Both the position numbers and the translations under genes were made by a program. Of a stretch of 42,082 bases of DNA, positions 15,374-24,312 are shown one piece after another. Position 1 is the stretch's first letter. Each line of letters opens with the position of its first letter. The notes under the pieces are model-generated. The model searched no databases and was not told the DNA's origin. It saw nothing but the letters and a program-made list of their open reading frames with translations. Origin of the DNA: Acidimicrobiia bacterium (GTDB lineage: Bacteria > Actinomycetota > Acidimicrobiia > Acidimicrobiales > SZUA-35); contig QIKW01000094.1 of NCBI GenBank assembly GCA_003231975.1, forward strand, positions 1 to 42,082. The letters are read 5' to 3'.

Positions 15374-16156
15374 TCAAGGGCTCCCGTTGCGAAACACGGT
15401 TACGATCGGGCAGTGGTCGCTTGGGAGTTTTCCTTTTCGCCCGTTACGGTCGATCACGTCGAAAACGGCACGGTCTGCCAGGGACTGGCTGGCCATTACG
15501 TAGTCGATTCTCATGCCTTCCCGTTTGTGGAAACGGCCGGCCCGGTAGTCGTAGTAGCTGTAGATCTGAGCCCCCCGGTACCGCCGCCGTAGGGTGTCCA
15601 CCAGACCCCAGTTGGTAATCTCTTTCAGGGCGTCTCGTTCTGGCTGGCTGACGTGTGTGCTGCCGTCAAAGAGGGCTTTGTCCCAAACGTCTGCGTCGGT
15701 TGGTGCGATGTTGAAGTCTCCCGCAACGATCACGTCGTGGCTGGGCGATGTGGTTGATTCCAGATGCTGCTTGAGCCTGGCCAGCCACGAGAGTTTGTAT
15801 TGGTAGTGCTCATGGCCGACTTCTCGGCCGTTCGGTACGTAGATGCTGTGCACCCTTACGTTGCCGCAGGAGGCTGAAATGATGCGGGCGTCTGGGTCGG
15901 GTTCGATTTCCTTGGCGAACCCAAAGGTTGGACTCTCAAGTCCGACCTTTGACAGGATGGCAACGCCATTCCACTGCCCCTGACCGTGGTGGACAGACTC
16001 ATAGCCCAACCCCGAGAAGGTAAGGGCCGGGAAGGCGTCGGCCGCCAGTTTGGTTTCTTGCAGGCAGAGAACGTCTGGTTTCACCTGCTGGAGCCAATCC
16101 TCGACCCGCGGCAGGCGGGCCTTGAGGGAGTTCACGTTCCAGGTTGCGACCAGCAC
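15374..16156 (-). CDS. xth: Exodeoxyribonuclease III, AP endonuclease
   Basis: About 260 residues from GTG 16156 (LVATWNVNSLKARLPRVEDWL); the frame extends to 16243 but that would overlap the divergent kgd start. Base-excision repair enzyme cutting at abasic sites and trimming 3' ends. Motifs: ATWNVNSLKAR, CLQETKL (metal-binding E), IYVPNGREVG, VAGDFNIAPTDADVWD (catalytic D/N), YSYYDYRAG, GMRIDYVMAS, and SDHCPIV (catalytic D-H). Divergent from kgd with about 107 bases between starts, which must hold both promoters. Confidence 0.92.
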   Translation of the reverse strand: MLVATWNVNSLKARLPRVEDWLQQVKPDVLCLQETKLAADAFPALTFSGLGYESVHHGQGQWNGVAILSKVGLESPTFGFAKEIEPDPDARIISASCGNVRVHSIYVPNGREVGHEHYQYKLSWLARLKQHLESTTSPSHDVIVAGDFNIAPTDADVWDKALFDGSTHVSQPERDALKEITNWGLVDTLRRRYRGAQIYSYYDYRAGRFHKREGMRIDYVMASQSLADRAVFDVIDRNGRKGKLPSDHCPIVTVFRNGSP

Positions 16157-16263
16157 GGGTGAGACTTTAGTGAGTTCGGCTTGAGTCTTTGCGGGTTGGC
16201 CTCGCCAGTTTTGCCAATGCAGCCAAACATCGCGCGTTTGCAAGGGGAGCTAGGCTCGCCAAG

Positions 16264-19200
16264 GTGGCAACCACACCTTCAGTTTCTGCGCCCGGCCCGA
16301 ACGACTGGTTTGTAGAAGAACTCCGACAACAGTACTTGGCCAACCCAAAGTCGGTTTCGCCAGAATGGCGCCAGGTCTTTGAGGAAAACGGCCTGATTCC
16401 AGCGACACCGCCAGCACTGCCAAGCCTGTCGCCAGCACTGCCAAGCGTGTCGCCAGAGGCGACAGGCACTGAGCAAACGACCCAGATGGCCGAAGGCCGG
16501 GAGGCGACAGCCGACCCAAACAGTAGAGCGCCAAGCGTGTCGCCAGAGGCGACAGGCACCGAGCAGCCTACCCAGATGGCCGAAGGCCGGGAGGCGACAG
16601 CCGACCCAAACAACAGAGCGCCAAGCCTGTCGCCAGAAGCGACAGGCACCGAGCAGCCTACCCAGATGGCCGAAGGCCGGGAGGCGACAGTAGGCCTGTC
16701 GCCAGAGGCGACAGGCACAAACCAACCAACCCAGATGGCCGAAGGCCGGTCCGCGACAGCGGACCCAAACAGTAGAGCAGGCCGGGAGGCGACAGCCGAC
16801 CCAAACAACAGAGCCCAGCCTTTGCGTGGCGCTGCGGCTCGGATCGTTGCGAACATGGAGTTGAGTTTGGGGGTGCCTACCGCTACGAGTTTCAGGGAGG
16901 TGCCTGCAAAGTTGCTCGAGATCAATCGGAAGGTGTTGAACAACCATCTGATCCGGGTTCGTGGGGGGAAGTCCAGCTTTACTCACATCATTGGTTACGC
17001 GATCGTGCGGGCAATTGTTTCCGACGTTCAGGCAATGAACGACACTTATGAAGCTGACGCCGCCGGTAAACCAATGGTGGTTCGCAATGATCATGTAAAT
17101 CTTGGGATTGCTGTTGATCAGCAGAAGTCTGATGGGTCGCGGACCTTGATTGTTCCTGTGATCAAGGCAGCGGAAACCATGAACTTTGCTGAATTCGTTG
17201 CTGCTTACGAGTCGCTGATCCGCAAGGTTCGTGACAACAAGATCGTGGTTGACGATTTGATGGGTGCCAACGTGAGCCTCACGAACGTCGGCACCATTGG
17301 CACTGTGCAGTCAGTGCCTCGACTCATGCCGGGCCAGGGCGTAATCGTTGGGGTGGGTCGCCTTGGTTTCCCAACGGCGTTCGCGGCGGCCGATCCGAAG
17401 ATGCTGGCTCAGCTGGGCTTGTCGAAGGTGATGACTATCTCCTCAACGTATGACCACAGGATAATTCAGGGGGCCGAATCTGGGATGTTCCTCAGGAAGA
17501 TCCACGAGTATCTCGTTGGCGATCATGGCTTCTACGATCAGATCTTCACCGACATGAACGTTCCGTACCAGGCGGTGAAATGGCGCGTTGATCACGGGGC
17601 CACAGAAGGCAACGACGCCGACGGTGCGATGGCGAAGCAGTTGGCGGTGAACACTCTGATCAATCAGTACCGGGTGCGTGGTCACATGATCGCGAATACA
17701 AACCCGCTTTCAGACGGTCCGTCAGACATGCACCCCGAGCTGGATCCAGCAACGTTCGGGCTAACAATTTGGGATCTGGATCGTGAGTTCCTCACCGGCT
17801 CGACGACCGGGGTCTATGCCTCGGTTGGTGGTGCGGCAAAGCAGATGAAGCTGGGTGACATTCTGGGCGAGCTTCGAGACGCCTACTGCCGAACGATCGG
17901 CATCGAATACATGCACATAGCCGACCCAGAGCAGAAGCGGTGGATTCAGGAGCAGGTTGAAAGCAACCCCTATTCGTTCACTCGGGATCAGCAGCACCAC
18001 ATTCTGGAAAGGCTCAGCGCGGCCGAAGCTCTAGAGAAGTTCTTGGCGGCTCGTTACGTGGGCCAGAAACGGTTCGGGTTAGAGGGCGTCGAAAGCACGA
18101 TCCCCATTCTTGATGCCCTCCTGTCTGCGGCGGCTGGTGATGGCCTGGAGCGCGCGGTTATCGGGATGACCCATCGGGGTCGGCTGAACGTGCTTGTCAA
18201 CATCATGGGCAAGCGACACAACGACTTGTTCAGGGAATTTGAGGGGGCCGTCGGCGAGGACGACATCCAAGGTTCGGGAGATGTGAAGTACCACCTCGGC
18301 TTCGATGGCACACACACCAGCCCCGACGGGCACACGATCCAAATCGAACTGGCGGCAAATCCATCTCATCTTGAGGCGGTTGATCCAGTCGTGGTTGGAA
18401 TGGTCAGGGCATACATGGACCAGACCGACGCTGACAACTACCCGGTGCTGCCATTGCTGCTGCACGGCGACGCTGCGTTCTGTGGCCAAGGCGTGGTGCC
18501 AGAGACGTTGAACCTGAGCCAAATTAGGGGCTACAAGGTTGGCGGAACCATTCACCTCGTTGTGAACAATCAGCTTGGCTACACCACAGCCCCTCACCAG
18601 TCTCGAAGCTCTGACTATTCAACCGATGTGGCGAAGATCGTTCAGGCCCCGATTCTGCACGTGAACGCCGACGACCCCGAGGCCTGCACGCGAGTTGCCG
18701 AATTGGCTTTCGCCTACCGCCAGAGATTCAACCGTGATGTCGTCATCGACATGGTGGGTTATCGCAGGCACGGCCACAACGAGGGTGACGAGCCCAGCTA
18801 CACCCAGCCAATGATGTACCGCAAGATCGCGGCCCGTCCGTCGGCTCGAACCATTTACACCCAGACGCTGATTGACAGGGGCGACATCACAATCGCCGAG
18901 GCCGAGGCTGCCTTGGAGTACTTTCAGAAGCTTCTTCAAGAAGGGCTGGACCTCACCAGGGGCGACGCGCCAGATCCCGGCATCCTGGCCAAGCCGTCGC
19001 CGCCAGCGGTAGGGGTTGTGGCCCACGTGGAAACCGGTGTGAGTCGTCAGGCCCTGGATCGGGTCTATGCGGCCCTGTCTCATGTTCCCGAGGGATTCAC
19101 CGTTCACCCCAAGCTGCTCAGGCAGTTCGAGGGCCGCAACAAGATGTGGGCCAATGGTGATGTCGACTGGGCGCTTGGCGAGGCGTTCGCCATCGGCACG

Positions 19201-20187
19201 CTCCTTGATTCTGGTGTGTCGGTCCGGCTTGCCGGCCAAGACTCGCGCCGCGGTACTTTCGCTCATCGCCACGCCACGCTGCATGACTATGAAAACGGGG
19301 CCGAGTTCACTCCGTTAGGCGAGCTTGCTGGCGACGGGACCGATCTGTGGATCTATGACTCCACCCTTTCTGAATACGCCGCGCTTGGTTTCGAGTATGG
19401 GTACTCACTTGTCAACAAAGAGGCTCTCGTGATGTGGGAGGCTCAGTTTGGTGACTTCGTGAACGGCGCCCAGATCATCATCGACCAGTTCCTTGTGGCC
19501 GCGGAAGACAAGTGGAAGGAGCAAACCGGGCTGGTGATGTTGTTGCCACACGGGTTTGAGGGCCAGGGCCCCGAGCATTCATCTGGCCGGGTCGAGCGGT
19601 TCCTGTTGCTCTGCGCGGAGGACAACATCCAAGTGGTCAATGCCACCAATGCGGCTCAGCTCTTTCATCTCCTCAGGCGTCAAATAGTTCGGAGAGAAAA
19701 GAAGCCGCTTGTGGTGTTCACCCCCAAGTCCGGCCTTCGGGCAAAGTGGAGTCGTAGCCGGGTGGAGGATCTGCTCAGTGGCTCGTTCGAGGAGGTGCTG
19801 GACGATCCGGATGTACGCGACCCGTCGTCGGTTCGCCGGATCGTGTTCGCCAGCGGCAAGGTTGCGGCCGAGGCCATTGAGCGCCGAAACGAACTTGATG
19901 TTCCCGTCGCCGTGGTACGAGTTGAGCAGCTCTACCCTTGGCCGTTCGCCGACGTGGCCAAGGTTTTGCAGCGCTACGGCAAGGCAGACGAGATCGTCTG
20001 GCTTCAGGAAGAACCAGAAAATATGGGACCGTGGAACTCGGTGAAAGGGCGGCTTTACGAACGGCACGGAAAGACGCATCAGATTCGGCGCGTCAGCAGG
20101 ACCGAGTCTGGCAGCCCAGCCACCGGCTCGGCGGCCATTCACAAACAGGAACAGGCCGAACTTCTGGATCGGGCATTCAGCTTCTGA
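16264..20187 (+). CDS. kgd: Multifunctional 2-oxoglutarate dehydrogenase/decarboxylase Kgd (E1-E2 fusion)
   Basis: About 1307 residues from GTG 16264 (ATTPSVSAPGPNDWF). Actinobacterial fusion of a truncated E2 succinyltransferase with a thiamin-diphosphate E1, giving 2-oxoglutarate decarboxylase and dehydrogenase activity in the TCA cycle. Order: E1-type docking segment (NDWFVEELRQQYLANPKSVSPEW); a linker of repeats (about residues 60-187); the E2 catalytic domain ending in SSTYDHRIIQGAESGMFLRK (DHRxxQG near residue 396); then E1, with MTHRGRLNVLVN, LHGDAAFCGQGVVPETLNLS, GGTIHLVVNNQLGYTT and MVGYRRHGHNEGDEPSYTQP. The linker carries 90-bp in-frame tandem repeats. The 258- and 271-codon antisense frames over it are shadows. 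Confidence 0.95.
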   Translation: MATTPSVSAPGPNDWFVEELRQQYLANPKSVSPEWRQVFEENGLIPATPPALPSLSPALPSVSPEATGTEQTTQMAEGREATADPNSRAPSVSPEATGTEQPTQMAEGREATADPNNRAPSLSPEATGTEQPTQMAEGREATVGLSPEATGTNQPTQMAEGRSATADPNSRAGREATADPNNRAQPLRGAAARIVANMELSLGVPTATSFREVPAKLLEINRKVLNNHLIRVRGGKSSFTHIIGYAIVRAIVSDVQAMNDTYEADAAGKPMVVRNDHVNLGIAVDQQKSDGSRTLIVPVIKAAETMNFAEFVAAYESLIRKVRDNKIVVDDLMGANVSLTNVGTIGTVQSVPRLMPGQGVIVGVGRLGFPTAFAAADPKMLAQLGLSKVMTISSTYDHRIIQGAESGMFLRKIHEYLVGDHGFYDQIFTDMNVPYQAVKWRVDHGATEGNDADGAMAKQLAVNTLINQYRVRGHMIANTNPLSDGPSDMHPELDPATFGLTIWDLDREFLTGSTTGVYASVGGAAKQMKLGDILGELRDAYCRTIGIEYMHIADPEQKRWIQEQVESNPYSFTRDQQHHILERLSAAEALEKFLAARYVGQKRFGLEGVESTIPILDALLSAAAGDGLERAVIGMTHRGRLNVLVNIMGKRHNDLFREFEGAVGEDDIQGSGDVKYHLGFDGTHTSPDGHTIQIELAANPSHLEAVDPVVVGMVRAYMDQTDADNYPVLPLLLHGDAAFCGQGVVPETLNLSQIRGYKVGGTIHLVVNNQLGYTTAPHQSRSSDYSTDVAKIVQAPILHVNADDPEACTRVAELAFAYRQRFNRDVVIDMVGYRRHGHNEGDEPSYTQPMMYRKIAARPSARTIYTQTLIDRGDITIAEAEAALEYFQKLLQEGLDLTRGDAPDPGILAKPSPPAVGVVAHVETGVSRQALDRVYAALSHVPEGFTVHPKLLRQFEGRNKMWANGDVDWALGEAFAIGTLLDSGVSVRLAGQDSRRGTFAHRHATLHDYENGAEFTPLGELAGDGTDLWIYDSTLSEYAALGFEYGYSLVNKEALVMWEAQFGDFVNGAQIIIDQFLVAAEDKWKEQTGLVMLLPHGFEGQGPEHSSGRVERFLLLCAEDNIQVVNATNAAQLFHLLRRQIVRREKKPLVVFTPKSGLRAKWSRSRVEDLLSGSFEEVLDDPDVRDPSSVRRIVFASGKVAAEAIERRNELDVPVAVVRVEQLYPWPFADVAKVLQRYGKADEIVWLQEEPENMGPWNSVKGRLYERHGKTHQIRRVSRTESGSPATGSAAIHKQEQAELLDRAFSF
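16441..16815. repeat. In-frame tandem repeat array of 90-bp units inside the kgd linker
   Basis: Units begin at 16441 and 16531 (both 90 bp) and 16621 (cut to about 70 bp). A variant unit starts near 16691 and a partial tail near 16780. Each encodes roughly P-S-[VL]-SPEATGTEQPTQMAEGR then EATADPN-x-RA. Each unit also contains small palindromes: GTCGCC-AGA-GGCGAC, GGCCGAAGGCC, and, in the variant unit, GGTCCGC-GACA-GCGGACC. Unit-to-unit changes keep the reading frame. Confidence 0.9.
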
Positions 20188-20210
20188 GAAACTCACGCCG
20201 CCGTGCCCTA

Positions 20211-20858
20211 ATGGTCAAGCCGGGGCAAATTGTGGCCGACGATGCAAGAATGCCGCCGAACTGGCCGGTCCCAACGGGGCCTCCTATTGTCACCAAGGAT
20301 GGAGTGGTTCCGGCGCCAACACTGGCGCCTGAACAGGGCGAACCCCTTGTCGAGCAACCGCGCGAGGCGCGGGCCGCGTCACGCTTGACGGCCGTAGCCG
20401 TTGGTCTTGCAGTTTCGTTCCTTCCCCTCTACTTCACGGCGCTTCTGCTGGAGCGTTCAAACTCGGGCGTGGCATTCCGAACCGGTCAACTGGTTGGGGG
20501 ATACCTGGGAATCGTTTTGATCAGTCTGTTGCTATCGGTGCCGTGCTTCTTCATGGCAACCCCCAGGGCGTGGGCAGTGTCGGCTCGATGGGTTCGATCG
20601 GCAATCGCATTCCCTGCTGCTGTTCTAACCGCCGCCACCGTTACCGGGGTCAGTCTGAGCGTGTACAGCGCCGCAGCCTCATCGCAATGGTCTGAACCGG
20701 TCTACAACGTGATCGACGGGGTTGGAGACGGCCCGGGAGGAATCGTTGGAGTTGCGGTACTTTTCGGTTTTCCCGTAGCAGCCAGTGCGCTGGTAGTGGT
20801 TGATCTGACCGAGGTGTTCACCTTGGGAAGACTCCGATCACGGAGCACGGCGAGGTAA
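20211..20858 (+). CDS. Four-helix membrane protein of unknown function
   Basis: 215 residues from ATG 20211, 23 bases after kgd. The first 60 residues are proline-rich and soluble (MPPNWPVPTGPPIV). Four hydrophobic helices follow: RLTAVAVGLAVSFLPLYFTA, LVGGYLGIVLISLLLSVPCF, AIAFPAAVLTAATVTGVSLS, and GIVGVAVLFGFPVAASALVV. The C-terminus is short and basic (GRLRSRSTAR). I recognise no family. The short gap suggests it may be read through from kgd, but no functional link is evident. Confidence 0.7.
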   Translation: MVKPGQIVADDARMPPNWPVPTGPPIVTKDGVVPAPTLAPEQGEPLVEQPREARAASRLTAVAVGLAVSFLPLYFTALLLERSNSGVAFRTGQLVGGYLGIVLISLLLSVPCFFMATPRAWAVSARWVRSAIAFPAAVLTAATVTGVSLSVYSAAASSQWSEPVYNVIDGVGDGPGGIVGVAVLFGFPVAASALVVVDLTEVFTLGRLRSRSTAR

Positions 20859-20971
20859 GAATCACGCCTCCAAAATCGAACAGAACGGCCGTGATTGAGG
20901 AGCCGACAGAACGCGCCATCACAGGATCCTAGAAGTCGGTCCCAAGTTTTCGTCCCGATCGGTGCTTCACT

Positions 20972-22490
20972 ATGCGGGTCATGTCCGCTGCTGATCGCCA
21001 TCTTGTCGTTGACGGCTCGAACATTGCTACCGAAGGTAGAACCGTTCCCAGCCTCCGTCAGCTGGACGAGGCTGTTCAGGCGATCATGGCCGAGCGGCAG
21101 TTCGACTCGATCATTGTGATCGTTGATGCCACCTTCGCTCACCGGATCGGGGCCAGCGAGGGAAGGTCTTTTGAGGACGCCGTAAACGCTGGTGAAATCA
21201 TCATGCCGCCAGCCGGAGTAGTTGGCAGAGGGGACGCCTTTATCCTTCAGGTAGCCGACAAGGCCCAGGCCGTTGTGCTGTCCAACGACTCATTCCAGGA
21301 GTTCCATGGCGAGCACGACTGGCTTTTCGACGAGGGCCGTTTGGTCGGCGGCAAGCCGATTGAACATGTGGGGTGGGTGTTCGTTGAGCGGGTGCCGGTT
21401 CGCGGACCGGCCAGCCGCCGTTCGGTTCGAGAAGCGCGAGAAGCCAAATCTGGATCGAAGAAATCTGCCAGACGTTCCGCCTCGCCAAAGCCAAGCAAGG
21501 CAGCTAGCAAACCTCTTGGCCAACCAAGAACCCCACCGCCAAGAAGGCGAAAGGGCGAGAAGAAACCAAAGGCAGCCAAGGCCGAGACGCCCCGCCCGTC
21601 AAAGAAGAGCAAACGTGAAACCGAGACTTCCGACTCTCAGCAGCTCAACGACCCGCCAACGTTTCTTTCGTTCGTTACGAAGCATTCAATTGGCGACACC
21701 GTGGAAGGCCACGTTGAACGATTCGCGTCCCATGGTTGCTACGTCAGGGCCTCTGGAGCTCAGTGCTACTTGCCATCGAAGGCAATGGGGGACCCGCCGC
21801 CGCTGAAGGCGCGCGATGTGGTTTCTCAAAATCAGTCCGTAACGGTTCGGGTCGTCTCATTGGACGCCGAACGACGCGGTATCAACGTTGAACTGATCAG
21901 CGTTGGTGCAGTGGTTGGTGAAGGTGCCTCTCGCCAGCCGAAGAAATCTGTCGTGGGATCGGCGTTCGCCGATCTCTCGGTGGGAGAGGCACATCACCCA
22001 AGGAGCAAGAGCCACGTGGCAACCAGGAAAGCAGCCAAGAAAGCAACAAAGAAGGCAGCAAAAGCTTCGGGCTCGGCCCAAGTGAAAAAGGCTGCCAAAA
22101 AAGCACCAGCCAAGAAGGCGGTGAAGAAGAAAGCACCAGCCAAGAAAGCATCGGCCAAGAAAGCGCCCGCCCGGAAAGCAGCCAAGAAAGCGCCCGCCCG
22201 GAAAGCAGTGAAGAAGGGCTCTGCCCGGAAGACCGCCGAAGAAGGGCTCTGCCCGGAAGGCCGCCAAGAAGGCTCCGGCAAAGAGGCCAGCCAAGAAAGC
22301 ACCAGCCAAGAAAGCAGTGAAGAAGGGCTCTGCCCGGAAGGCCGCCAAGAAGGCTCCGGCAAAGAGGCCAGCCAAGAAAGCTGTGAAGAAGGGCTCTGCC
22401 CGGAAGGCCGCCAAGAAGGCTCCGGCAAAGAGGCCAGCCAAGAAGGCTCCGGCAAAGAGGGCGGCAAAGAAGGCGACCCGTCGGCGCTAA
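20972..22490 (+). CDS. NYN (Zc3h12a-like) nuclease + S1 RNA-binding domain + histone-H1-like tail, frameshifted in the tail
   Basis: Starts at ATG 20972 or at the in-frame ATG 20981 (SAADRHLVVDGSN). Residues about 8-150 form a NYN/PIN-like ribonuclease resembling Zc3h12a: HLVVDGSNIA, IVIVDATFAHR, and GRGDAFILQVADKA then VVLSNDSFQEF, supplying the acidic metal-binding residues. A basic linker follows. Then comes an S1-like RNA-binding domain (KHSIGDTVEGHVERFASHG, CYVRASGAQCYLPSKA, VVSLDAERRGINVEL), then a lysine/alanine tail of AKKA repeats. Near 22240 the frame shifts: the AKKAPAKR pattern goes on in another frame to a TAA at 22488-22490, just before the terminator. One base too many (1519 nt) implies an indel; corrected length about 505. 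Likely an RNA-processing enzyme. Confidence 0.75.
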
Positions 22491-22504
22491 GCCAACCCGC
22501 CTTC

Positions 22505-22542
22505 GAGAAGGCCCCAGTCTCAGGCTGGGGCCTTCTCCGTTT
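22505..22542 (+). terminator. Intrinsic terminator after the NYN-S1 gene
   Basis: Perfect 13-base stem, GAGAAGGCCCCAG and CTGGGGCCTTCTC, with a 7-base loop and a following CGTTTTGTT. It starts 14 bases after the TAA at 22488-22490, supporting that shifted frame as the true gene end. Confidence 0.9.
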
Positions 22543-22565
22543 TGTTGGCACTAGCCTCAACCGCC

Positions 22566-24257
22566 ATGTCGGCCCAATTCATTTTCACGATGCACAAGGT
22601 TGGTCGTTTCCATCCGCCGGACCGGCAGGTTCTTGAGAACATCACTTTGGCGTTCTACCCAGGGGCCAAGATCGGCGTGCTTGGCGGCAACGGTGCCGGC
22701 AAGTCGTCTCTCTTGAGAATCATGGCCGGGGTTGACGACGGCTACACGGGCGATGCCCGACTAACGCCCGGATTCACTGTCGGTCATTTGGAACAAGAGC
22801 CTCAGCTGGATGAGTCCAAGGACGTGCGAGGCAACGTGATGGATGGGGCGGGCGAGGCCGTCTCGCTCCTCTCGAATTACGAGGCAGTGCTTGCCAAGTG
22901 GGCAGATCCCGAAGCCGACTACGAAAAGCTGGGGGCCGAACAAGCAGACCTCGAGGCCAAGATCGAGGCAGTTCAGGGGTGGGATCTCCAGAGAACCATC
23001 GAGATCGCAATGGATGCGCTTCGTTTGCCAGCGCCCGAAGACGGGGTCGAGAATCTTTCTGGTGGCGAGCGGCGTCGTGTTGCGCTGTGCCGGTTGCTTC
23101 TTTCACGGCCCGACCTACTTCTCCTCGATGAGCCAACCAACCATCTGGACGCCGAGTCGGTTGGCTGGCTGGAACGCCACCTTGCCGACTATGCGGGAAC
23201 GGTGGTTGCCATCACCCACGACCGGTATTTTCTCGACAATGTCGCCAAATGGATTCTGGAGCTTGACCGAGGGAAGGGCATCCCGTTCGAAGGCAACTAC
23301 TCGGGTTGGTTGGAGCAAAAGCAGGACCGGATCCAACGAGAGCAAAAGCAGCAGGACGCAACGGTGCGCACCCTTGCCAGAGAGCTTGAGTGGGTGCGGA
23401 TGGGGGCCAAGGCGCGCCAGGCAAAGGGCAAGGCGCGTCTGAGCGCGTACGACACGTTGCATGCCGAAGCCGAGGCCTACGATCCGCGAGACGAAAAAGT
23501 GCAGATCTACATTCCCCCGGGGCCGCGGCTGGGCGACAAGGTATTCGAAGTTCAGAACCTTTCGAAGGGGTTCGGCGATCGACTACTGATTGACGAGCTG
23601 TCGTTCTCGCTTCCAAAGGCTGGGATTGTTGGGGTCATCGGCGGCAACGGAGCAGGAAAGACAACACTGTTCCGGATGCTGATTGAAGCCGCAGGAGGCT
23701 CCACCGGCGAAACCCCCGACAGCGGTTCAATAGAAGTCGGCACCTCGGTGCAACTGGCATACGTTGACCAGAGCCGCGACGTGCTTGAGGCCAACCAGAC
23801 GGTTTATGAGTCAATCACCGAAGGCCAAGAAACCATGCAGCTTGGAGGCCGAGAGGTGAACGGCAGGGCCTACGTTGCGTCGTTCAACTTCAAGGGATCA
23901 GATCAGCAGAAAAACGTTGGGGTGCTCTCGGGTGGCGAGCGAAACAGAGTTCACCTGGCCAAAGTTCTCAAGACCGGCGGGAACGTGCTGTTCCTCGACG
24001 AGCCAACAAACGATCTGGATGTAGACACTTTAAGGGCTCTCGAAGACGCGCTGGGGCGCTATCCCGGCTGCGCAGTTGTGATCTCGCATGATCGGTGGTT
24101 CCTGGATCGGATCGCAACCCACATCTTGGCTTTCGAGGGCAACAGTCAAGTCCGCTGGTTCGAGGGGAACTTCAGCGAGTACGAGGAATTCCGCGAGCAG
24201 GAACTTGGCGAAAACGCCCAACCAACCCGCGTTACCTACAAGCCTCTCACTCGTTAG
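22566..24257 (+). CDS. ettA: ABC-F ATPase EttA, energy-dependent translational throttle
   Basis: 563 residues from ATG 22566 (MSAQFIFTMHKVGRF), similar to E. coli EttA at 555; upstream codons in the frame lie in the terminator. EttA binds the ribosomal E site and gates the first elongation step by ATP/ADP ratio. Two ABC cassettes: Walker A GGNGAGKSS and GGNGAGKTT; signatures LSGGERRRVALCRLL and LSGGERNRVHLAKVL; Walker B LLLLDEPTNHLD and VLFLDEPTNDLD. An arm and a charged linker (LEQKQDRIQREQKQQ) sit between the cassettes. It has no membrane domain, as expected for ABC-F. Confidence 0.93.
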   Translation: MSAQFIFTMHKVGRFHPPDRQVLENITLAFYPGAKIGVLGGNGAGKSSLLRIMAGVDDGYTGDARLTPGFTVGHLEQEPQLDESKDVRGNVMDGAGEAVSLLSNYEAVLAKWADPEADYEKLGAEQADLEAKIEAVQGWDLQRTIEIAMDALRLPAPEDGVENLSGGERRRVALCRLLLSRPDLLLLDEPTNHLDAESVGWLERHLADYAGTVVAITHDRYFLDNVAKWILELDRGKGIPFEGNYSGWLEQKQDRIQREQKQQDATVRTLARELEWVRMGAKARQAKGKARLSAYDTLHAEAEAYDPRDEKVQIYIPPGPRLGDKVFEVQNLSKGFGDRLLIDELSFSLPKAGIVGVIGGNGAGKTTLFRMLIEAAGGSTGETPDSGSIEVGTSVQLAYVDQSRDVLEANQTVYESITEGQETMQLGGREVNGRAYVASFNFKGSDQQKNVGVLSGGERNRVHLAKVLKTGGNVLFLDEPTNDLDVDTLRALEDALGRYPGCAVVISHDRWFLDRIATHILAFEGNSQVRWFEGNFSEYEEFREQELGENAQPTRVTYKPLTR

Positions 24258-24312
24258 GGGCCCCGGCCGATGAGAACCCAATACTACTGATAGCCAACGT
24301 TAGGGTGCCACG

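Noticed and set aside
16167-17094. Long antisense frames (258 and 271 codons) opposite the kgd linker
   Set aside because: They arise because the 90-bp repeats stay open on both strands; no ribosome site, and the content is translated repeat. kgd itself is unambiguous on the plus strand.
21857-22560. Minus-strand frames of 194 and 188 codons opposite the AKKA tail
   Set aside because: Repetitive phenylalanine/leucine- or serine/proline-rich translations mirrored from lysine/alanine codons; no start signals.
22491-22636. Read-through C-terminus of the NYN-S1 protein in the original frame
   Set aside because: It would translate the terminator hairpin and overlap the ettA start; the shifted frame ends cleanly before the terminator.
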